From Diploptera punctata (Eukaryota > Arthropoda > Insecta > Blattodea > Blaberidae), in contig JASPKZ010007797.1 in the NCBI GenBank assembly GCA_030220185.1, positions 1,346,001 to 1,410,000 on the forward strand: a DNA stretch of 64,000 nt, given 5' to 3'. How positions within the stretch are numbered: position 1 is the first letter of the stretch; the number at the start of each line of letters is the position of its first letter. The notes beneath the pieces are model-generated. The model was given only the letters and a program-made list of their open reading frames with translations. It was not told the origin of the DNA and searched no databases. This document shows positions 51,291 through 62,060 of this stretch, one piece after another. Both the position numbers and the translations under genes were made by a program.

Positions 51291-51295
51291 TCTAA

Positions 51296-52449
51296 CCAAT
51301 ATATTTAAGCATCATTTTCGAATTCAGTGACCCAGAAAACATAAAAAAAAAACATATGCTTTACATGATATTAAATTTTTCAAAATTGTTGAACAGTGTT
51401 ATATTTGTAACCCTAATGCTATGATATAAATCAGCAGCCCGATGCTGGTATATAATGTACTTATTTATTCATCTCATATCATAGCAGTAAAACTACTACA
51501 GTCAATTTTTTTCTTTATGAAATTAAAAAATAATTAAATAAATTTGTCCAGGCATAGAGAAAGTTAAACTAAATATAATAACAAAATACTACAGTGGAAC
51601 CTCCCTAATGCAGCCACGTATTCAAATTTTGCTAAAAAAATTCACTAAATTAATGTTATAAAATTTTTGGATTCAGGAGGGAAGATATCTGGTTCTTCAC
51701 ATCATTAGTTGCAGCAGGAGCAAATATATATGTGACTGTGTCAGAGAAATCATGATTAAGTCGCAAACCAAATTTTTGTAGAGAAGCAAAAAGAAGTGAT
51801 ATGGATAAAACAATCAATTTTAACATTTTGATGCCATCTGTTAGAATGAATCCTGAATTACATGCTGAATGCATTACATAACATGTATATCATAGGCAGG
51901 CAATTAAAACCTTGTAACTCCATTCAAGAGTAAATCTGGATTTTGCATTATTCAATAAGCAAAGACATTGTCTGCATACTGTTAAAGTCTAGTAATTCCA
52001 AAATAATTTTGCTATTATCTATTAACAATTATTAACTTCAGGTCCAAAATCTCGCATCTCCAGCGAGGAGGAATAGCGAGATTTTGTCTCTTCTTATCTC
52101 AGACTCACATCTCTGGCATAACACATTTTAGAAACAAATTTTAAAATATAGCAGATTTTGATGTTAAAATCAACCAGTCATAAGATTCCTTCTTTCTCCT
52201 GAATTTTTTTTCAATTATGGAGTTATGAGATTTTGTTTGCTGGCCGACAATTTGTTTCGGAAACATTTTAAAATAATCAGTTTTAGAGCTGTAAATCTTC
52301 TGTAATTTAAAAGCTAATTTTCTGTAATTTCCAATTTTCAAATAGCAAACTTCAATTGCTTATATGAAACTGTATTTGTTTTAACTTAGAAAGCTCTTTC
52401 TTTTTTAAATGAGCAGAATTTTAGGCTGAAATAAAATACACTATAACTA
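51296..52449. other. No feature seen
   Basis: About 1.15 kb of AT-rich sequence. Open frames are short and lack motifs. One local inverted pair, AAATCTCGCATCTCCAGCGA and AGCGAGATTTTG, lies near 52045-52085. Confidence 0.5.
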
Positions 52450-52690
52450 TAAATTTGAGTTTTTTACAACTTCTTCTTCTTATTATTTTTTATTTGTAGG
52501 ATTTTCATCCTGTTTATTTCCCAAATCACTCCTCAGAGGAAGATGTATCGGATGTGCAGCCTTTGTCTATCCATCACTTTGCTGGTCTTCTTCTTCTTGC
52601 TCTTTCCCCATCCATTGGTCTATCTTCTTTAGCTCTTTTTTTCAAGTCTGTTGTGTCTTCCATTCTTTCTATATTTAACTTAAGGGGTCT
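52450..52690 (-). repeat. Retroposon 3' end with (GAA)n tail
   Basis: (TTC)n at 52470, then TAGGATTTTCATCCTGTTTA and AAATCACTCCTCAGAGGAAG, matching 6570-6780. Confidence 0.55.
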
Positions 52691-52939
52691 TTTTTTTCTG
52701 ACGTAGTCATATATTAAAAGAAACATATGAACTTTAATTAACGCCTTATTTAATTAATGTACAGTACAATGAACTACTTAAATCAATGTGAACTGAACAT
52801 TAATTAATTAATATAGAGTTAGAATTTTCACGGCTCACCTCATATTTGTAGATTCTTTTGTCGCGTCTTTAAATATTAAAATAATAACAGTAATCTATTG
52901 ATATTTTTATTATTCATTTCATACATCTGAATGATGGAT

Positions 52940-53045
52940 AAATTATATATATATGGAAGCTACCACACCTACAATTCCCTAGTAAAGCTGCAAAGCATAG
53001 CATGAAAATGCTATGATTGCAGTGAAAGACCTGCCCTTGTGCAGA
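52940..53045 (+). repeat. Retroposon 3' end with GAAA-loop hairpin
   Basis: GAAGCTACCACACCTACAAT, the hairpin CATAGCAT-GAAA-ATGCTATG (52996-53015) and ATTACTATGGATGGAT. Copies at 8945-9160 and 63240-63385. Confidence 0.65.
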
Positions 53046-53069
53046 ATTACTATGGATGGATATTAAATA

Positions 53070-53335
53070 ATAATAAAAACATCGAAAGTGGCTGACTGGC
53101 TTTATAATGTAATGAAAAATTCCCAATAAAAGGTCTTCTTAATAAAGAAGCTGCCATTTGCAACATCAAAGCGACAGTTTTGTAGCATTTGGTGCTCGGG
53201 AATTAACAGTATATATAAGAGAAAAATTTGTGTTTAGATTGGAGTTTCTCAGGTAGCTCAGTTGGTAGAGCATTTACATAGAAAGCGAAAGGTCCTGGTG
53301 AACCAGTCTGAGCGTATATTTTTCTCTTCAAACAT
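53070..53335 (+). mobile_element. tRNA-containing unit, damaged
   Basis: AATAATAAAAACATCGAAAG, AGGTCTTCTTAATAAAGAAG, GCATTTGGTGCTCGGGAATT and AAGAGAAAAATTTGTG. A tRNA-like module at about 53248-53312 has lost part of its T-loop (GGTCCTGGTGAACCAG). Confidence 0.75.
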
Positions 53336-53389
53336 TAATTTATATTTATATGAACATAAGCATATACATTGTCATTTTAAATTACAGTG

Positions 53390-53703
53390 CCCTACTGTAG
53401 AGAGATACTTTTTTTGCAAAAAAAAAAATCTTTCACTATTGTTTTTTTTTTTGCACTGTTTCCACATCAGTGGTACATGTTCCAACTGATTCTGAAAGTT
53501 TATTCAGATGTGAGATGCTATTCTTGCCATGCTTTTCATCTGGCAAGGAAAATGTCAACCATTGCATGCTGAAACCTACCTTGAAATTTGTCGCAGAGAA
53601 GCATTGTGATGTTTGGTACATCATGTTGGTGGCCATGTTCAAAAAGTTATCTGCTGTTTTTAACTACAAAGTACTAAAATACAATGCCAAATCTCTCATT
53701 TAA
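53390..53703 (+). repeat. Repeat family R, partial copy
   Basis: GTCAACCATTGCATGCTGAA, ACCTTGAAATTTGTCGCAG and TTATCTGCTGTTTTTAACTA match 10505-10630. It ends at the TTAA where the piggyBac-type element 53704-55998 begins. The copy on the other side (55999-56280) is in the opposite orientation. Confidence 0.65.
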
Positions 53704-54034
53704 CCCTTCTTGGGCGACAATTTTTATGGCCGAGGGTGAAAGGTAAATTTTAAAAATAATTAATTTCATGCAAATGTTAATAAATGCTACTTAAATTGTG
53801 TATTTACTTTTAAAATCAACATATACCTTGTTTTTTTGTTAAAACCCATCATTAATATGCTTCAAAAATGACATTTTATTATTTTATGTAAAAAATGTCA
53901 CTGCTAAAATGGCATAAGTCTCACTGGCCTGTTTAACTGTACACTTTTTTATCACTCTGTATTAGTAAATTATTGTATGAAAAGTTCCTTCACAAAATAA
54001 TCATAATAATAGCAATATGAATAAATAATACCTG

Positions 54035-54038
54035 TAAC

Positions 54039-54080
<42 letters not shown>
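54035..54080. repeat. (AAT)n microsatellite
   Basis: Roughly 15 ATA units within the piggyBac-type element. Confidence 0.9.
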
Positions 54081-54246
54081 GTAAATGGTGCATCTAGATA
54101 AGGAAGAGTATTTCATAACTGTTATAGTTCTATTGATGGTTTCTTATTTTTCTATGAATAATGTAAAGAAAGATTGGAGATGTTTTTATTATTCATTTCA
54201 TACATCTCAATGATGAATAAATTATATTTGGAGGGAAAAAAAGTAT

Positions 54247-54318
54247 GCTCAGACTGGGGTATGAACCCAGGACTTTTTTGCACTCTAGGTGAATGCTCTA
54301 CCAAGTGAGCTATGTAAA
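54247..54318 (-). repeat. tRNA-like module, left of pair
   Basis: In complement: AGAGCATTCACCTAGAGTGC and GGTTCATACCCCAG. The acceptor 5' side is decayed (TACATAGCTCACTTGG). Confidence 0.6.
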
Positions 54319-54360
54319 AAAACTCCAATCTAGAGAAAAATTTGCATTTAGATTGGAGTT

Positions 54361-54432
54361 TCTCAGATAGCTCACTTGGTAGAGCATTTGCCTAGAGTGC
54401 AAAAGGTCCTGAGTTCAAAACCCAGTCTGAGC
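54361..54432 (+). repeat. tRNA-like module, right of pair
   Basis: TCTCAGATAGCTCACTTGG, anticodon stem TTTGC/GCAAA with loop CTAGAGT, T-arm with GAGTTCAAAACCC. Folds, but both promoter boxes have changes. Confidence 0.6.
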
Positions 54433-54533
54433 GTATATTTTTCTCTTTAAATGTAAAGATTGGAGAGTTTGTTTTGTTCCTAAAAATTCTCCTCTGTATG
54501 ATAAATTTTGAAACATACCTTTGAAGGTACTGC

Positions 54534-55708
54534 CGTCATTTAATTTTGGCCCCTTTATGATATGTACTCAGAAGAGATACAATTCTTTTATCTCTCCATG
54601 CGAGAGTCAGTTTTTCTTCGTTTCTAAAACTAATTACATCCCCCTTTTTCATATTTCTTATTTTATTTGGCTTTAGGGAATCTGAAATATTTTTTCTATT
54701 GCTCAGCACTGTACCTGTTGTGACCATATTCATCTTCCATAATTCATCTGCTAATTCAGGTGAAGTATAGTATGTGTCAATATAAATATGGGAACTTTGA
54801 GATGGATCTGTAGGATCAGTTAGGAGGGATGAGGTCAAGTCCTTGAAAACTTGAGATCAGAATCTGATTGAGTTTATTCCATATAGGGCTGGAAATTATA
54901 CAGGTACCCATTGGAACTGACTGAGAGGGAAAACACTTTCATTCCAAATTTTGCTGGTTTATTTGGGTTGTAGAATTTTAATTTCACTCCCCTCTTCAAG
55001 CTGACTGTGCTTTCATCGATAGATATGGGAGGTCCTGGTAAGTAGAAGACAGAACACTTGTACCTTATTTTTTCCATCACAACCTGTATCAAATGCTCTT
55101 TAGCTAACTTTTTGTTAGCTTCAGCATGGGCAAAATGTAGATTCCAAAACAAGAGGAGAAATTTGTCTCTTGGAAAAACATCGCCAAAAAAAGTTAAATT
55201 TCTGGAATAGTAGTCCTTGATATCAGGGGTGGGGTGAAGCCTCATGTTGATCACTATCCCAAAAAACGCTTTTATATCGGAAACTTTCGAGGGAGACCAT
55301 GATGCAATTCTAGCTCTTTTAGTCAAGGATGTTGATTTTTGTTTGTTTGTTTTCCCTTGAATGCAGGTTTCCTTCATTATTACATTAAAAATTTCATTGT
55401 AAAAAAAAGGTGAACATATTCTACTGGATCGGTATCCTGATCAAAATGAGATGGTAATACCGGCCCCTGCTGAATTTTATATATTGGTATATTAGAAGTT
55501 GGACCGGGATCTAAATTACTTACCTGTATCCAGCTAGGTGCACTAGTGTCAGTGGTGTCACTTATGTCACTCTCGCATTCACTTTCACGACTTGATATTT
55601 CGTAAGAATCTCCTTCACTGTCACTAAATGACAGTTCTAAAACTTACTGCCACTTTCATTCACTACTTGTTCTATTTCCTCATATGTATTCAGCTTTATT
55701 TTTGCCAT
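54534..55708 (-). pseudogene. piggyBac-family transposase 2, broken
   Basis: Starts at ATG 55708 (MAKIKLNTYEEIEQ). A frameshift near 55640 leads into an acidic stretch (LSFSDSEGDSYEISSRESEC) and NIPIYKIQQGPVLPS. The long frame 55377-54874 has SDIKAFFGIVINMRLHPTPD, a fingers-like DYYSRNLTFFGDVFPRD, and PISIDESTVSLKRGVKLKF with the first catalytic Asp. After a break, HIYIDTYYTSPELADELW carries the second Asp. The third Asp block and the Cys-rich end were not recognised. Different subgroup from the copy at 36.8 kb. Confidence 0.9.
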
Positions 55709-55998
55709 TTTACTGAAAAAAAAAATGTTACGAATGAACCATCGTAATATCTAATGACGCACGACACAAGAACTCCACTGATTATCTCACAAGAAAATAT
55801 TCCTAGCTGAATTAAAAAGGGAATTCCCCACTCAGAATAGTAGAAAGAACATTCTCCTGCCATCTCTTGAAAAATATATGGAACTACATGGACCAGAACT
55901 GCCAGCAAAATAGGATGTATTTTTCCTACCCATATATGGGTTTCCACCCATGAGGAAATGGACAGTCTGCCCATATATGGGTTTTTGCCTGCAAAGGG

Positions 55999-56450
55999 TT
56001 AAACTACAGGGAAGTAATGCAACTCCAGACTTGGTAGATTGGATAACTCACTACTATCATCTGCGCCACATCCTGCCTCTCTCCACATTACTCTTACTCA
56101 AGCAGGAAGTCCATCTGTTTCATAAAGTGAGTTGCCATTGCCGGATTCTGGTTTCAATTTCTGTGCCTTGCAGTTAAAAAAGACAGATAATTTTTGAACA
56201 CATCCTTTGTAGATCATAATGCTTTGCTGGGAGAAATTTAAAAATAGGTTTTGGCATGCAATGGTTGACAGTTCCCTTGTAGAACGTAACACAGTGGCTG
56301 TATGTTATGGAGAGCTGCAGTCCTTTCATTTATGGACATTAATGATTTACAGATGTCATCACTTTGATTCTCTTGGTCACTCTCAATTTCCTCAGAGTCA
56401 TTTATAGAAATGACTAATGACGTCAATTTCAGGGATGTAAACAAAAAATC
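55999..56450 (-). repeat. Repeat family R, longest uninterrupted copy
   Basis: Minus strand: GGAGTTGCATTACTTCCCTG lies at the TTAA end and GTCAACCATTGCATGCC at 56260. The minus-strand frame past it (NDSEEIESDQENQSDDICKS, 56430-56290) is acidic and could be an old coding segment. No family match can be given. Confidence 0.6.
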
Positions 56451-56814
56451 TCGAGTTAGTTTGTCCCCATGACTCTGTCACAGCACTTGCATATTGACAT
56501 GTCTGTACTGTGCGTTTAACCTTTAGAGGACTTGTGGGACATATTTGTCCATAAAATGTAAAGCCTTAAAGGACTTAGTGGACATATTTGTCCATTTATA
56601 ACATTATTTCTTTGTAAAAGTATAAAAATTCAGAAAATGTTGCAAGGAAGCTAACCTATTGTTTTAGATCAAGTATTCATAAAAAATAAAATAATAAAAC
56701 ATGTTGTTTTTCTTTTCCACCCCTAATTTTGTATTTAAATTATAATGAGTTAACATGGTAAATATCTTGTTAGTATTTATTTTTAAAAAATATCTGATAT
56801 GCTACTTACATTAT

Positions 56815-57505
56815 TTTGACTATTTAACTCATGCCCCAAACGGGACTCAATGGCCAATCACGTTTCAATGATTTCTGTTTTACAACCAATCAGAGTCGTG
56901 TTTCACGAAATATTTATCAGTGTTATAATTACCATATTAAACAAATCTCCTCCCTTTTAATATTCTCTGAACAGGTCTGACCGTTATTTTGCAGTGACTG
57001 AGCCTATAAGAAATACGGCTACCAGATTGTATATATAGTGCATACATGTCAACATTTGTAGCAATTGATTATACCACCAAAAAAAGAAACCACTGTTTCC
57101 ACTTTCTTAAATGTATTTTTTCCCAGGTAATAATCCAGAAAAATATAATTGTCATATTTACATCATACGACATCAGAAATGAATTAATATATAGTTTGAT
57201 GTGTTTCATTTTTTCTCCACTAGAGAGCATTCTTACAATATTGCGTTCCTTTGGCAATAAATAGTGTGATCTGATTGCAGTGATAAACAAAAGAAGCAGA
57301 TGAAGCATACCAATCATTTCTCATTTGCTTTCAAACATCGCCGTTTACATTAAATATATAAATATTTTAAAAAACTATAGTTAAATAATGGTTTGTGAGT
57401 AAACAGCTTAATTTTATTCGTTAAATAGTCCTAACAAACGCCACTCTTGATTTCCAAATTCTCTAGATAAATTTGGAAATCACTCATGGCATTACTTATG
57501 ATAAT
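56815..57505. repeat. CCAAT/TATA-bearing repeat, copy 3
   Basis: Near full length. ACCAATCACG at 56850 and AACCAATCAGAG at 56884, a TATATATAG box near 57030 about 145 bp downstream, CCACTAGAGAGCATTC, and a short terminal hairpin (GATTTCCAAATT...AATTTGGAAATC, 57449-57482). Ends as in copies 1 and 2. Confidence 0.75.
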
Positions 57506-57699
57506 CCAGGATGCCTTGGTCACTCGTTTAGAACTGTCTTTTTGTATGATAGTCCTTGAAGCACCGCGATATACACAACCCAACGTTAATCTTTTCAATC
57601 CTGTTTGCATATTATGTTACATGCTAGATAGCTTAATGGATAAAGCACTGGTCCCGAAAAACAGACGAAATGGGTGCGTCTGTCTGTCGTATGCCTTTC

Positions 57700-57903
57700 T
57701 TAGGGCCCCTGAATTTGTGGATTTTTTTTTTTTTGGGGGAGAGATGGTGGTCCCCAGTTTGAACCCTGCTCTTGTTCGTGTTCTCCTTCACTCATGTCAT
57801 CTAAATTGTCTAATTCACTACACGTATCATAGGCATCAGAGTCACTATCAGCGTATAATTCTTTCACAATTTCTTCTTCCGTAACTAATATACGTGAAGC
57901 CAT
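57700..57903 (-). pseudogene. piggyBac-type transposase N-terminal fragment
   Basis: MASRILVTEEEIVKELYADS, then DSDAYDTCSELDNLDD and MSEGEHEQEQ. An acidic start of this kind is usual for piggyBac-family transposases, but no catalytic block follows, so the assignment rests on composition and on the TTAA end at 58435. Confidence 0.5.
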
Positions 57904-58624
57904 TTTTTATATTTTAAAAAACGAACCACAATCTACAGTTACTAATTCAAGACTGAATGCTAGTGTGGTTAGTACAAACTTGCTAAGGGTTTGACTGCCA
58001 CAGAAAAAAAAAAATTGCTGATAACTCTGTCGTCAACAAGACTGGGTACCCGTGTTTTTATGGTTTGAAAGCAGATTTTTCAAGGCACACGTGTTCACAC
58101 TGTCATAAAATTCCCCTTGCAAGAGTACAGTCACCTTAAAATCATAAACTGAACCCGTTATAAAGTCAAACCAAAAAATATAGACCTCGCAAAATAAATT
58201 TTAACTTTTAATAATAAAATTCTCTATTGTATGTAAAAATAAAACATTTAATTGAATAATACACTCCTTTATGAATTAAATAAAAGTTATTTTATACTTA
58301 TATCTCTTATAGTTTATCGTAAAAAAATTTTTTTGTTAGTATGCGCGCTCTACCATCCATTTAATATCACGGACTGGGATTTAAATTCCGTCCAGCAGTT
58401 CATGCGGTATTTTTAAATACCCCGGAATATAAAGGTTAATAGTAAACCATGCTTTATCTTTCATGATGAGAGACGTACTGTGTGATGATCTCAGGGGTGA
58501 ACAAAGTATTTGTAGTGGTTGTGATAACTGTTCAATTCAAGTCATTTTGTGAATTTTGTGTGGCCATTAAAGGGATGAGATATTAACAGAGGCTTTATGG
58601 GAAATTATTCATTATGGAGAAAAA

Positions 58625-58880
58625 TAGGTCGGCCGTGGTGGACTAGCGGTTATGCTCCTTGCTTCTACTACCTTGGGTCGCGGATTCATACCCGGCCGGG
58701 GTTGATGACTTTAAGCCGTGGGTCCTAAGTCTGAAGATTTTCAGGCTCATAAAAGATCCTTAAGCCTGAATAAAGAGGCCTCTAAGCAAAATTTACTGAC
58801 ATCAATGTCACCGCTATGTGAATGTGGGTGTTCAGGCAGGTTTGACTGTATAATGAAGTGGTAAACCATAATACTTATTT
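58625..58880 (+). mobile_element. tRNA-derived SINE
   Basis: A-box GTGGACTAGCGGTTATGC and B-box-like GGATTCATACCCGG, then GTCTGAAGATTTTCAGGC and TTAAGCCTGAATAAAGAGG as in 1960-2420 and 15508-15870. 3'-truncated near ATCAATGTC. Confidence 0.75.
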
Positions 58881-59039
58881 ATATTATAAAGATTGAGATG
58901 TTTACAGAAAAAGTGTAGTGAGACTGGTATTTAAAAAAAAAATTCAATTTTTGCTGCATATATAACTTTATTTTATATTATGCCAAATTTAATTAATTAT
59001 TTGCTGTATATTCAATAAACAATACAAAAGTTATTTCTG

Positions 59040-60060
59040 AGATATGCTTATAATTAGAGTCCGGATGTTAGGCACTTAAAAATTCAAAATAGGCAGGCAA
59101 AAAGACATTAAAAATCATTAATATAGGCACTAAAAACTCAAAATAGGCTCTTACAAAAATGGACTACAATTTACATTTTTACAGCCTTACGTTAAGAATA
59201 TAAACATAATATGATAAAAACTTACTGTACCAAATGAAAATATTTATAGCATACTGTATTTAATAAAAATTACATATCACTGACATACCCTGTAGAGTTT
59301 GTTTCATTAGAGCACTTGTAAGGTAAAGGTAAAGGTAAAGGAAGGATTTATGCTTGGATGGGAAGGAAGCCTGAATTAGCTCAATGGATAGAGCATCAGC
59401 ACGGAAAGCTGAAGGTTCGGGGTTCGATTCCTGGTTCAGGCATAAATTTTTCTCTTTACCATTTGATTACTTGTTCACTGTCAACACAATAAGTACCTAG
59501 TCATTGATGACACATAACAATAATATACTTTTTTAAATTTTCAACTATTAAATTTTGTCTTCTATTAGACAGCACATTATTTTAGAACTGAAATTGATCT
59601 TTCCTTGTCACTCAGCAATGTTTGTATTGAAAAGAAGGAAAGCTGTACTATAGAACTTTCTCAAAGCCTTAGAGCCGGAACATAATACAATGGGACATAG
59701 CTTAGGGCTATTTCACTTAACGGGAGTGCGTGAGATGGAAAAATAAAATAGCCAGTACTTGTTATTTTGCCTAACGGGAGTGCATTGAGGAGGAAACTAT
59801 CTACCTGCTAGGTTGTTGGCTTATTGTCATCCTTACCCTAAAATACTCTAACAGAATTTATAAAAAGAACACTTGAAAATTTCTATCCAATGATATGTGT
59901 CATGAAGTTTGTCCATTTCAATTTATTTAATTGAAATACTAAGTTAATTTCCAGAAAAAATGGCAAATAGGCATTTATAGGCATTATAAGCTGAAATAGG
60001 CATTTATAGACATTGTAAGCTGAAATAGGCATTTATAGGCAAAATGAACTTCATGAAAAA
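59040..60060. repeat. Unclassified repeat with TAGGCATTTATAGGC motifs
   Basis: Left part: TTAGGCACTTAAAAATTCAA and ATAGGCACTAAAAACTC (59068-59145). Right part: three tandem AAATAGGCATTTATAGGCA-like units (59966-60037). Between them lie the tRNA unit (59300-59465) and two TAACGGGAGTGC motifs (59718, 59765). It may be a DNA transposon with subterminal repeats; no ends were fixed. Confidence 0.5.
59369..59441 (+). tRNA. tRNA-like cloverleaf (GGA), repeat-borne
   Basis: 73 nt, perfect 7-bp acceptor stem GCCTGAA/TTCAGGC, D-stem GCTC/GAGC, anticodon stem TCAGC/GCTGA with loop ACGGAAA, B-box GGTTCGATTCC, T-stem partly mismatched. Flanked by GGTAAAGG...TTTATGC and GCATAAATTTTTCTCTTTACC. Compared with 27316-27388 the anticodon stem has a paired change (T-A to C-G). 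Confidence 0.6.
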
Positions 60061-60109
60061 CAACTCTTGGGTCGTTGGTATGAACTTATATGAAGTCTCT
60101 TTTACAATA

Positions 60110-60860
60110 TCTATAATAAATAACTAACATATGGGCTTGTAATCAATCTAAATAAAACAAAATATTTAAGATGTATGAGAAATAAAACAAATTTGACTGA
60201 ACTAACTATAAATAGTGACTGTATTGATCAAATTAACTCCTTTAAGTACCTAGGCACAATACTAAACGATAATAATACTGTTGAAGAAGAAATCAAAACA
60301 AGAATATCACAAGGGAATAAAGCATATTTTGCTAATTTCGATATATTCAAAAGCAAATTAATATAAAAAAATGTTAAATTCAAACTATATACAGCAATAA
60401 TAAGACCAATCATATGTTATGGAGCTGAAACCTGGGTACTAAAAGAAGCAGATAAATTAAGACTATTAACGTTTGAGAGGAAAATATTTAGAAGAGTGCT
60501 AGGTCCAGTAAAGGAAAATGGAAATTGGAGGTTGAGAAGGAATGACAAATTATACCTCAAGAATAATAAAGAAAATATAGTTAGTTTCATCAAATCCAAG
60601 AGATTACAATGGTTTGGACATACACTAAGAATGCCAAAGGGAAGATTGCCGAATGATATTTTGAATTGGAAGCCACAGGGAACAAGACCAAGGGGAAGAC
60701 CCAAGGATCGACGGGAAGATGACGTAATTGAGGATTTGAAAGAGATGGAGATTTTTTATTTGAAATCTACTGCACAAGATAGGAAGAAGTGGCGTAAACT
60801 GGTTGAGAAGGCCAAGACATTCCACTGGAAGTCGTAGAGCCTGACGAAGAAGAAGATAAT
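60110..60860 (+). pseudogene. LINE (RTE-like) 3' fragment
   Basis: CIDQINSFKYLGTILNDNNT, a stop, FKLYTAIIRPIICYGAETWV, RKIFRRVLGPVKENGNW, then SKRLQWFGHTLRMPKGRLP, GRPKDRREDDVIEDL and DRKKWRKLVEKAKTFHW. It ends in a (GAA)n tail (60845-60856). 5'-truncated, one stop and a gap in the middle. Confidence 0.88.
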
Positions 60861-61752
60861 AAATAACTACAGGCATTTTACCTATCATCCGGTCTCTACT
60901 TATAATGAACTGACCCAAATTTAATGTTGAGGTATTAGGATTACTTCATGTTAAAGTACAAGTAAAAGAAATATATTAAACATTATGTGCTATATATTTA
61001 TAAATGTATAGTCAGGTAATGCAGTATTCTAATAATTAAGGCCAGTATTGAAGAACCAAGCTTTCTGCGAAGAGTGACTCTCAGCCTGTCTCTATGGTTA
61101 ATTACATGGGTCATGCAGAACCTATTCTAACTGGCTCACTCTATTCAACATCATGTGCTAACAAGATATTTATTTAAAAAAACAATTCCAGGAACAATTG
61201 AAAGATGAGAGCCTCTCCTTATGGAATACAGAGATAGCATGGCGTAGAGAGCTTGGTTTTTGAATACAGGCCTAAATGAATGAAGATCATTTAATCACTA
61301 CTGCCAACTCGTGAAATGAAATACAAATTGTATTATAGAAAATATCATTTTCTTGTAATGTAAAATAATTTATTTTTAGTTTGTCACATGTTGAAATAAG
61401 TACTGTTGTTTTGAAACAAATGTCCATACATTACGTACATCACTTGTTTAATTGTAAAACTACAAATTTATTTTGCTGTTATTTATTCATGTGTTGGTTA
61501 AAGTATAATATCTTTTTGTACAAGGGCTACAAACTTCTTCTTTCTTAGCCTACACTCCTTTCAGTTTCCTTTAAGACAAATGCACATTCTTGCTCAAAAT
61601 GAGACACAATATGAAATAAATGGAATTTGTTTTAAAAATGATACAGGAAATAGCGAGGTCAGGCAGTTAATGAAGTGGAGATAAAGAAAGGATGCAGTTC
61701 TTGTGATAAACACTGTAGTGTGTAAAGGAAACGGAGTTGTTTTGTTTTTCAG
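60861..61752. other. Intron before the last seen GRAMD1 exon
   Basis: No repeat or gene recognised. Ends with the pyrimidine tract and AG of the exon at 61753. Confidence 0.5.
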
Positions 61753-61908
61753 CAAATGTCACAGCAGGAGATGTGGCAGTGGGTACATACCTGCTATGGA
61801 GATGAATTAGGATTGACGAGTGATGACGAAGATTACATTCCACCAGCTGCTGATGAAGATAAACTGTCCGCTATCAGTGTGCGTCTCTCTGTTGATTCTT
61901 TTTCTGAG
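61753..61908 (+). CDS. GRAMD1: GRAMD1/Aster family protein, post-GRAM linker exon
   Basis: Acceptor TTTGTTTTTCAG|CAA, donor TCTGAG|GTAAGC. It has 52 codons, phase 0 at both ends, so it joins directly to the exon at 48303-48479 across a 13.3 kb intron. It carries the conserved helix WQWVHTCYGDELGLTSDDED followed by YIPP, which in GRAMD1 proteins follows the GRAM domain, and then an acidic, Ser-rich linker. The VASt (StART-like, sterol-binding) domain and the single C-terminal transmembrane helix expected of the family are not in the remaining 2.1 kb, so the gene continues past the window. Confidence 0.94.
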
Positions 61909-61959
61909 GTAAGCAACCTTAGTACACAAGAAAATATAATCAAAATGTCACTGATAATA

Positions 61960-62060
61960 TTAAACCTGGAGGTTCATGACATCTTGTTGATGTAAGCTTT
62001 CCACACATTTCTATCCTCATCTAATATTTTCCAGTTATTCCCTACTTCTTAAAGAGATAG
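61960..62060 (-). pseudogene. Short LINE fragment
   Basis: TTCATGACATCTTGTTGATG, CATTTCTATCCTCATCTAAT and TTCCAGTTATTCCCTAC match the 3' segment of the minus-strand LINE at 44150-44230. Confidence 0.5.

Larger units (their letters stand above)
54181..54450. mobile_element. Inverted pair of tRNA-like modules inserted in piggyBac-type element
   Basis: Flanks ATGTAAAGAAAGATTGGAGA (54161-54180) and ATGTAAAGATTGGAGA (54451-54466) are a target duplication, apart from a 4-bp AAAG repeat. The insert has a minus-strand module (54247-54318) and a plus-strand module (54361-54432) with only about 40 bp between. Confidence 0.82.
53704..55998 (-). mobile_element. piggyBac-type transposon 2
   Basis: 2295 bp between TTAA at 53700-53703 and 55999-56002. 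Ends CCCTTCTTGGGCGAC and, in complement, CCCTTTGCAGGCAAAAACC. Subterminal motif CCCATATATGGG occurs at 55932 and 55974. Carries a minus-strand transposase (54534-55708), an (AAT)n microsatellite (54035-54080) and a later tRNA-unit insertion (54181-54450). Confidence 0.9.
56520..58435 (-). mobile_element. piggyBac-type element, internally deleted, with nested CCAAT repeat
   Basis: TTAA at 56516-56519 and 58436-58439. Ends CCTTTAGAGGACTTG and, in complement, CCTTTATATTCCGGGG share the first six bases. Direct repeats GGACTTGTGGGACATATTTG and GGACTTAGTGGACATATTTG lie at 56527 and 56575. A transposase N-terminus is on the minus strand (57700-57903), and the CCAAT repeat 56815-57505 lies inside. 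The two ends belonging to one element is an inference. Confidence 0.65.

Noticed and set aside
54035..54080. CRISPR-like or satellite array.
   Set aside because: Simple (AAT)n microsatellite; no spacers. No CRISPR-like array was seen anywhere in the window.
56815..57505. CCAAT/TATA repeat as a solo LTR.
   Set aside because: No TG...CA ends, no short target duplication, and the right end is a hairpin.
36528..58435. A domesticated piggyBac gene.
   Set aside because: Both recognisable transposases are frameshifted and still sit between their TIRs and TTAA sites.
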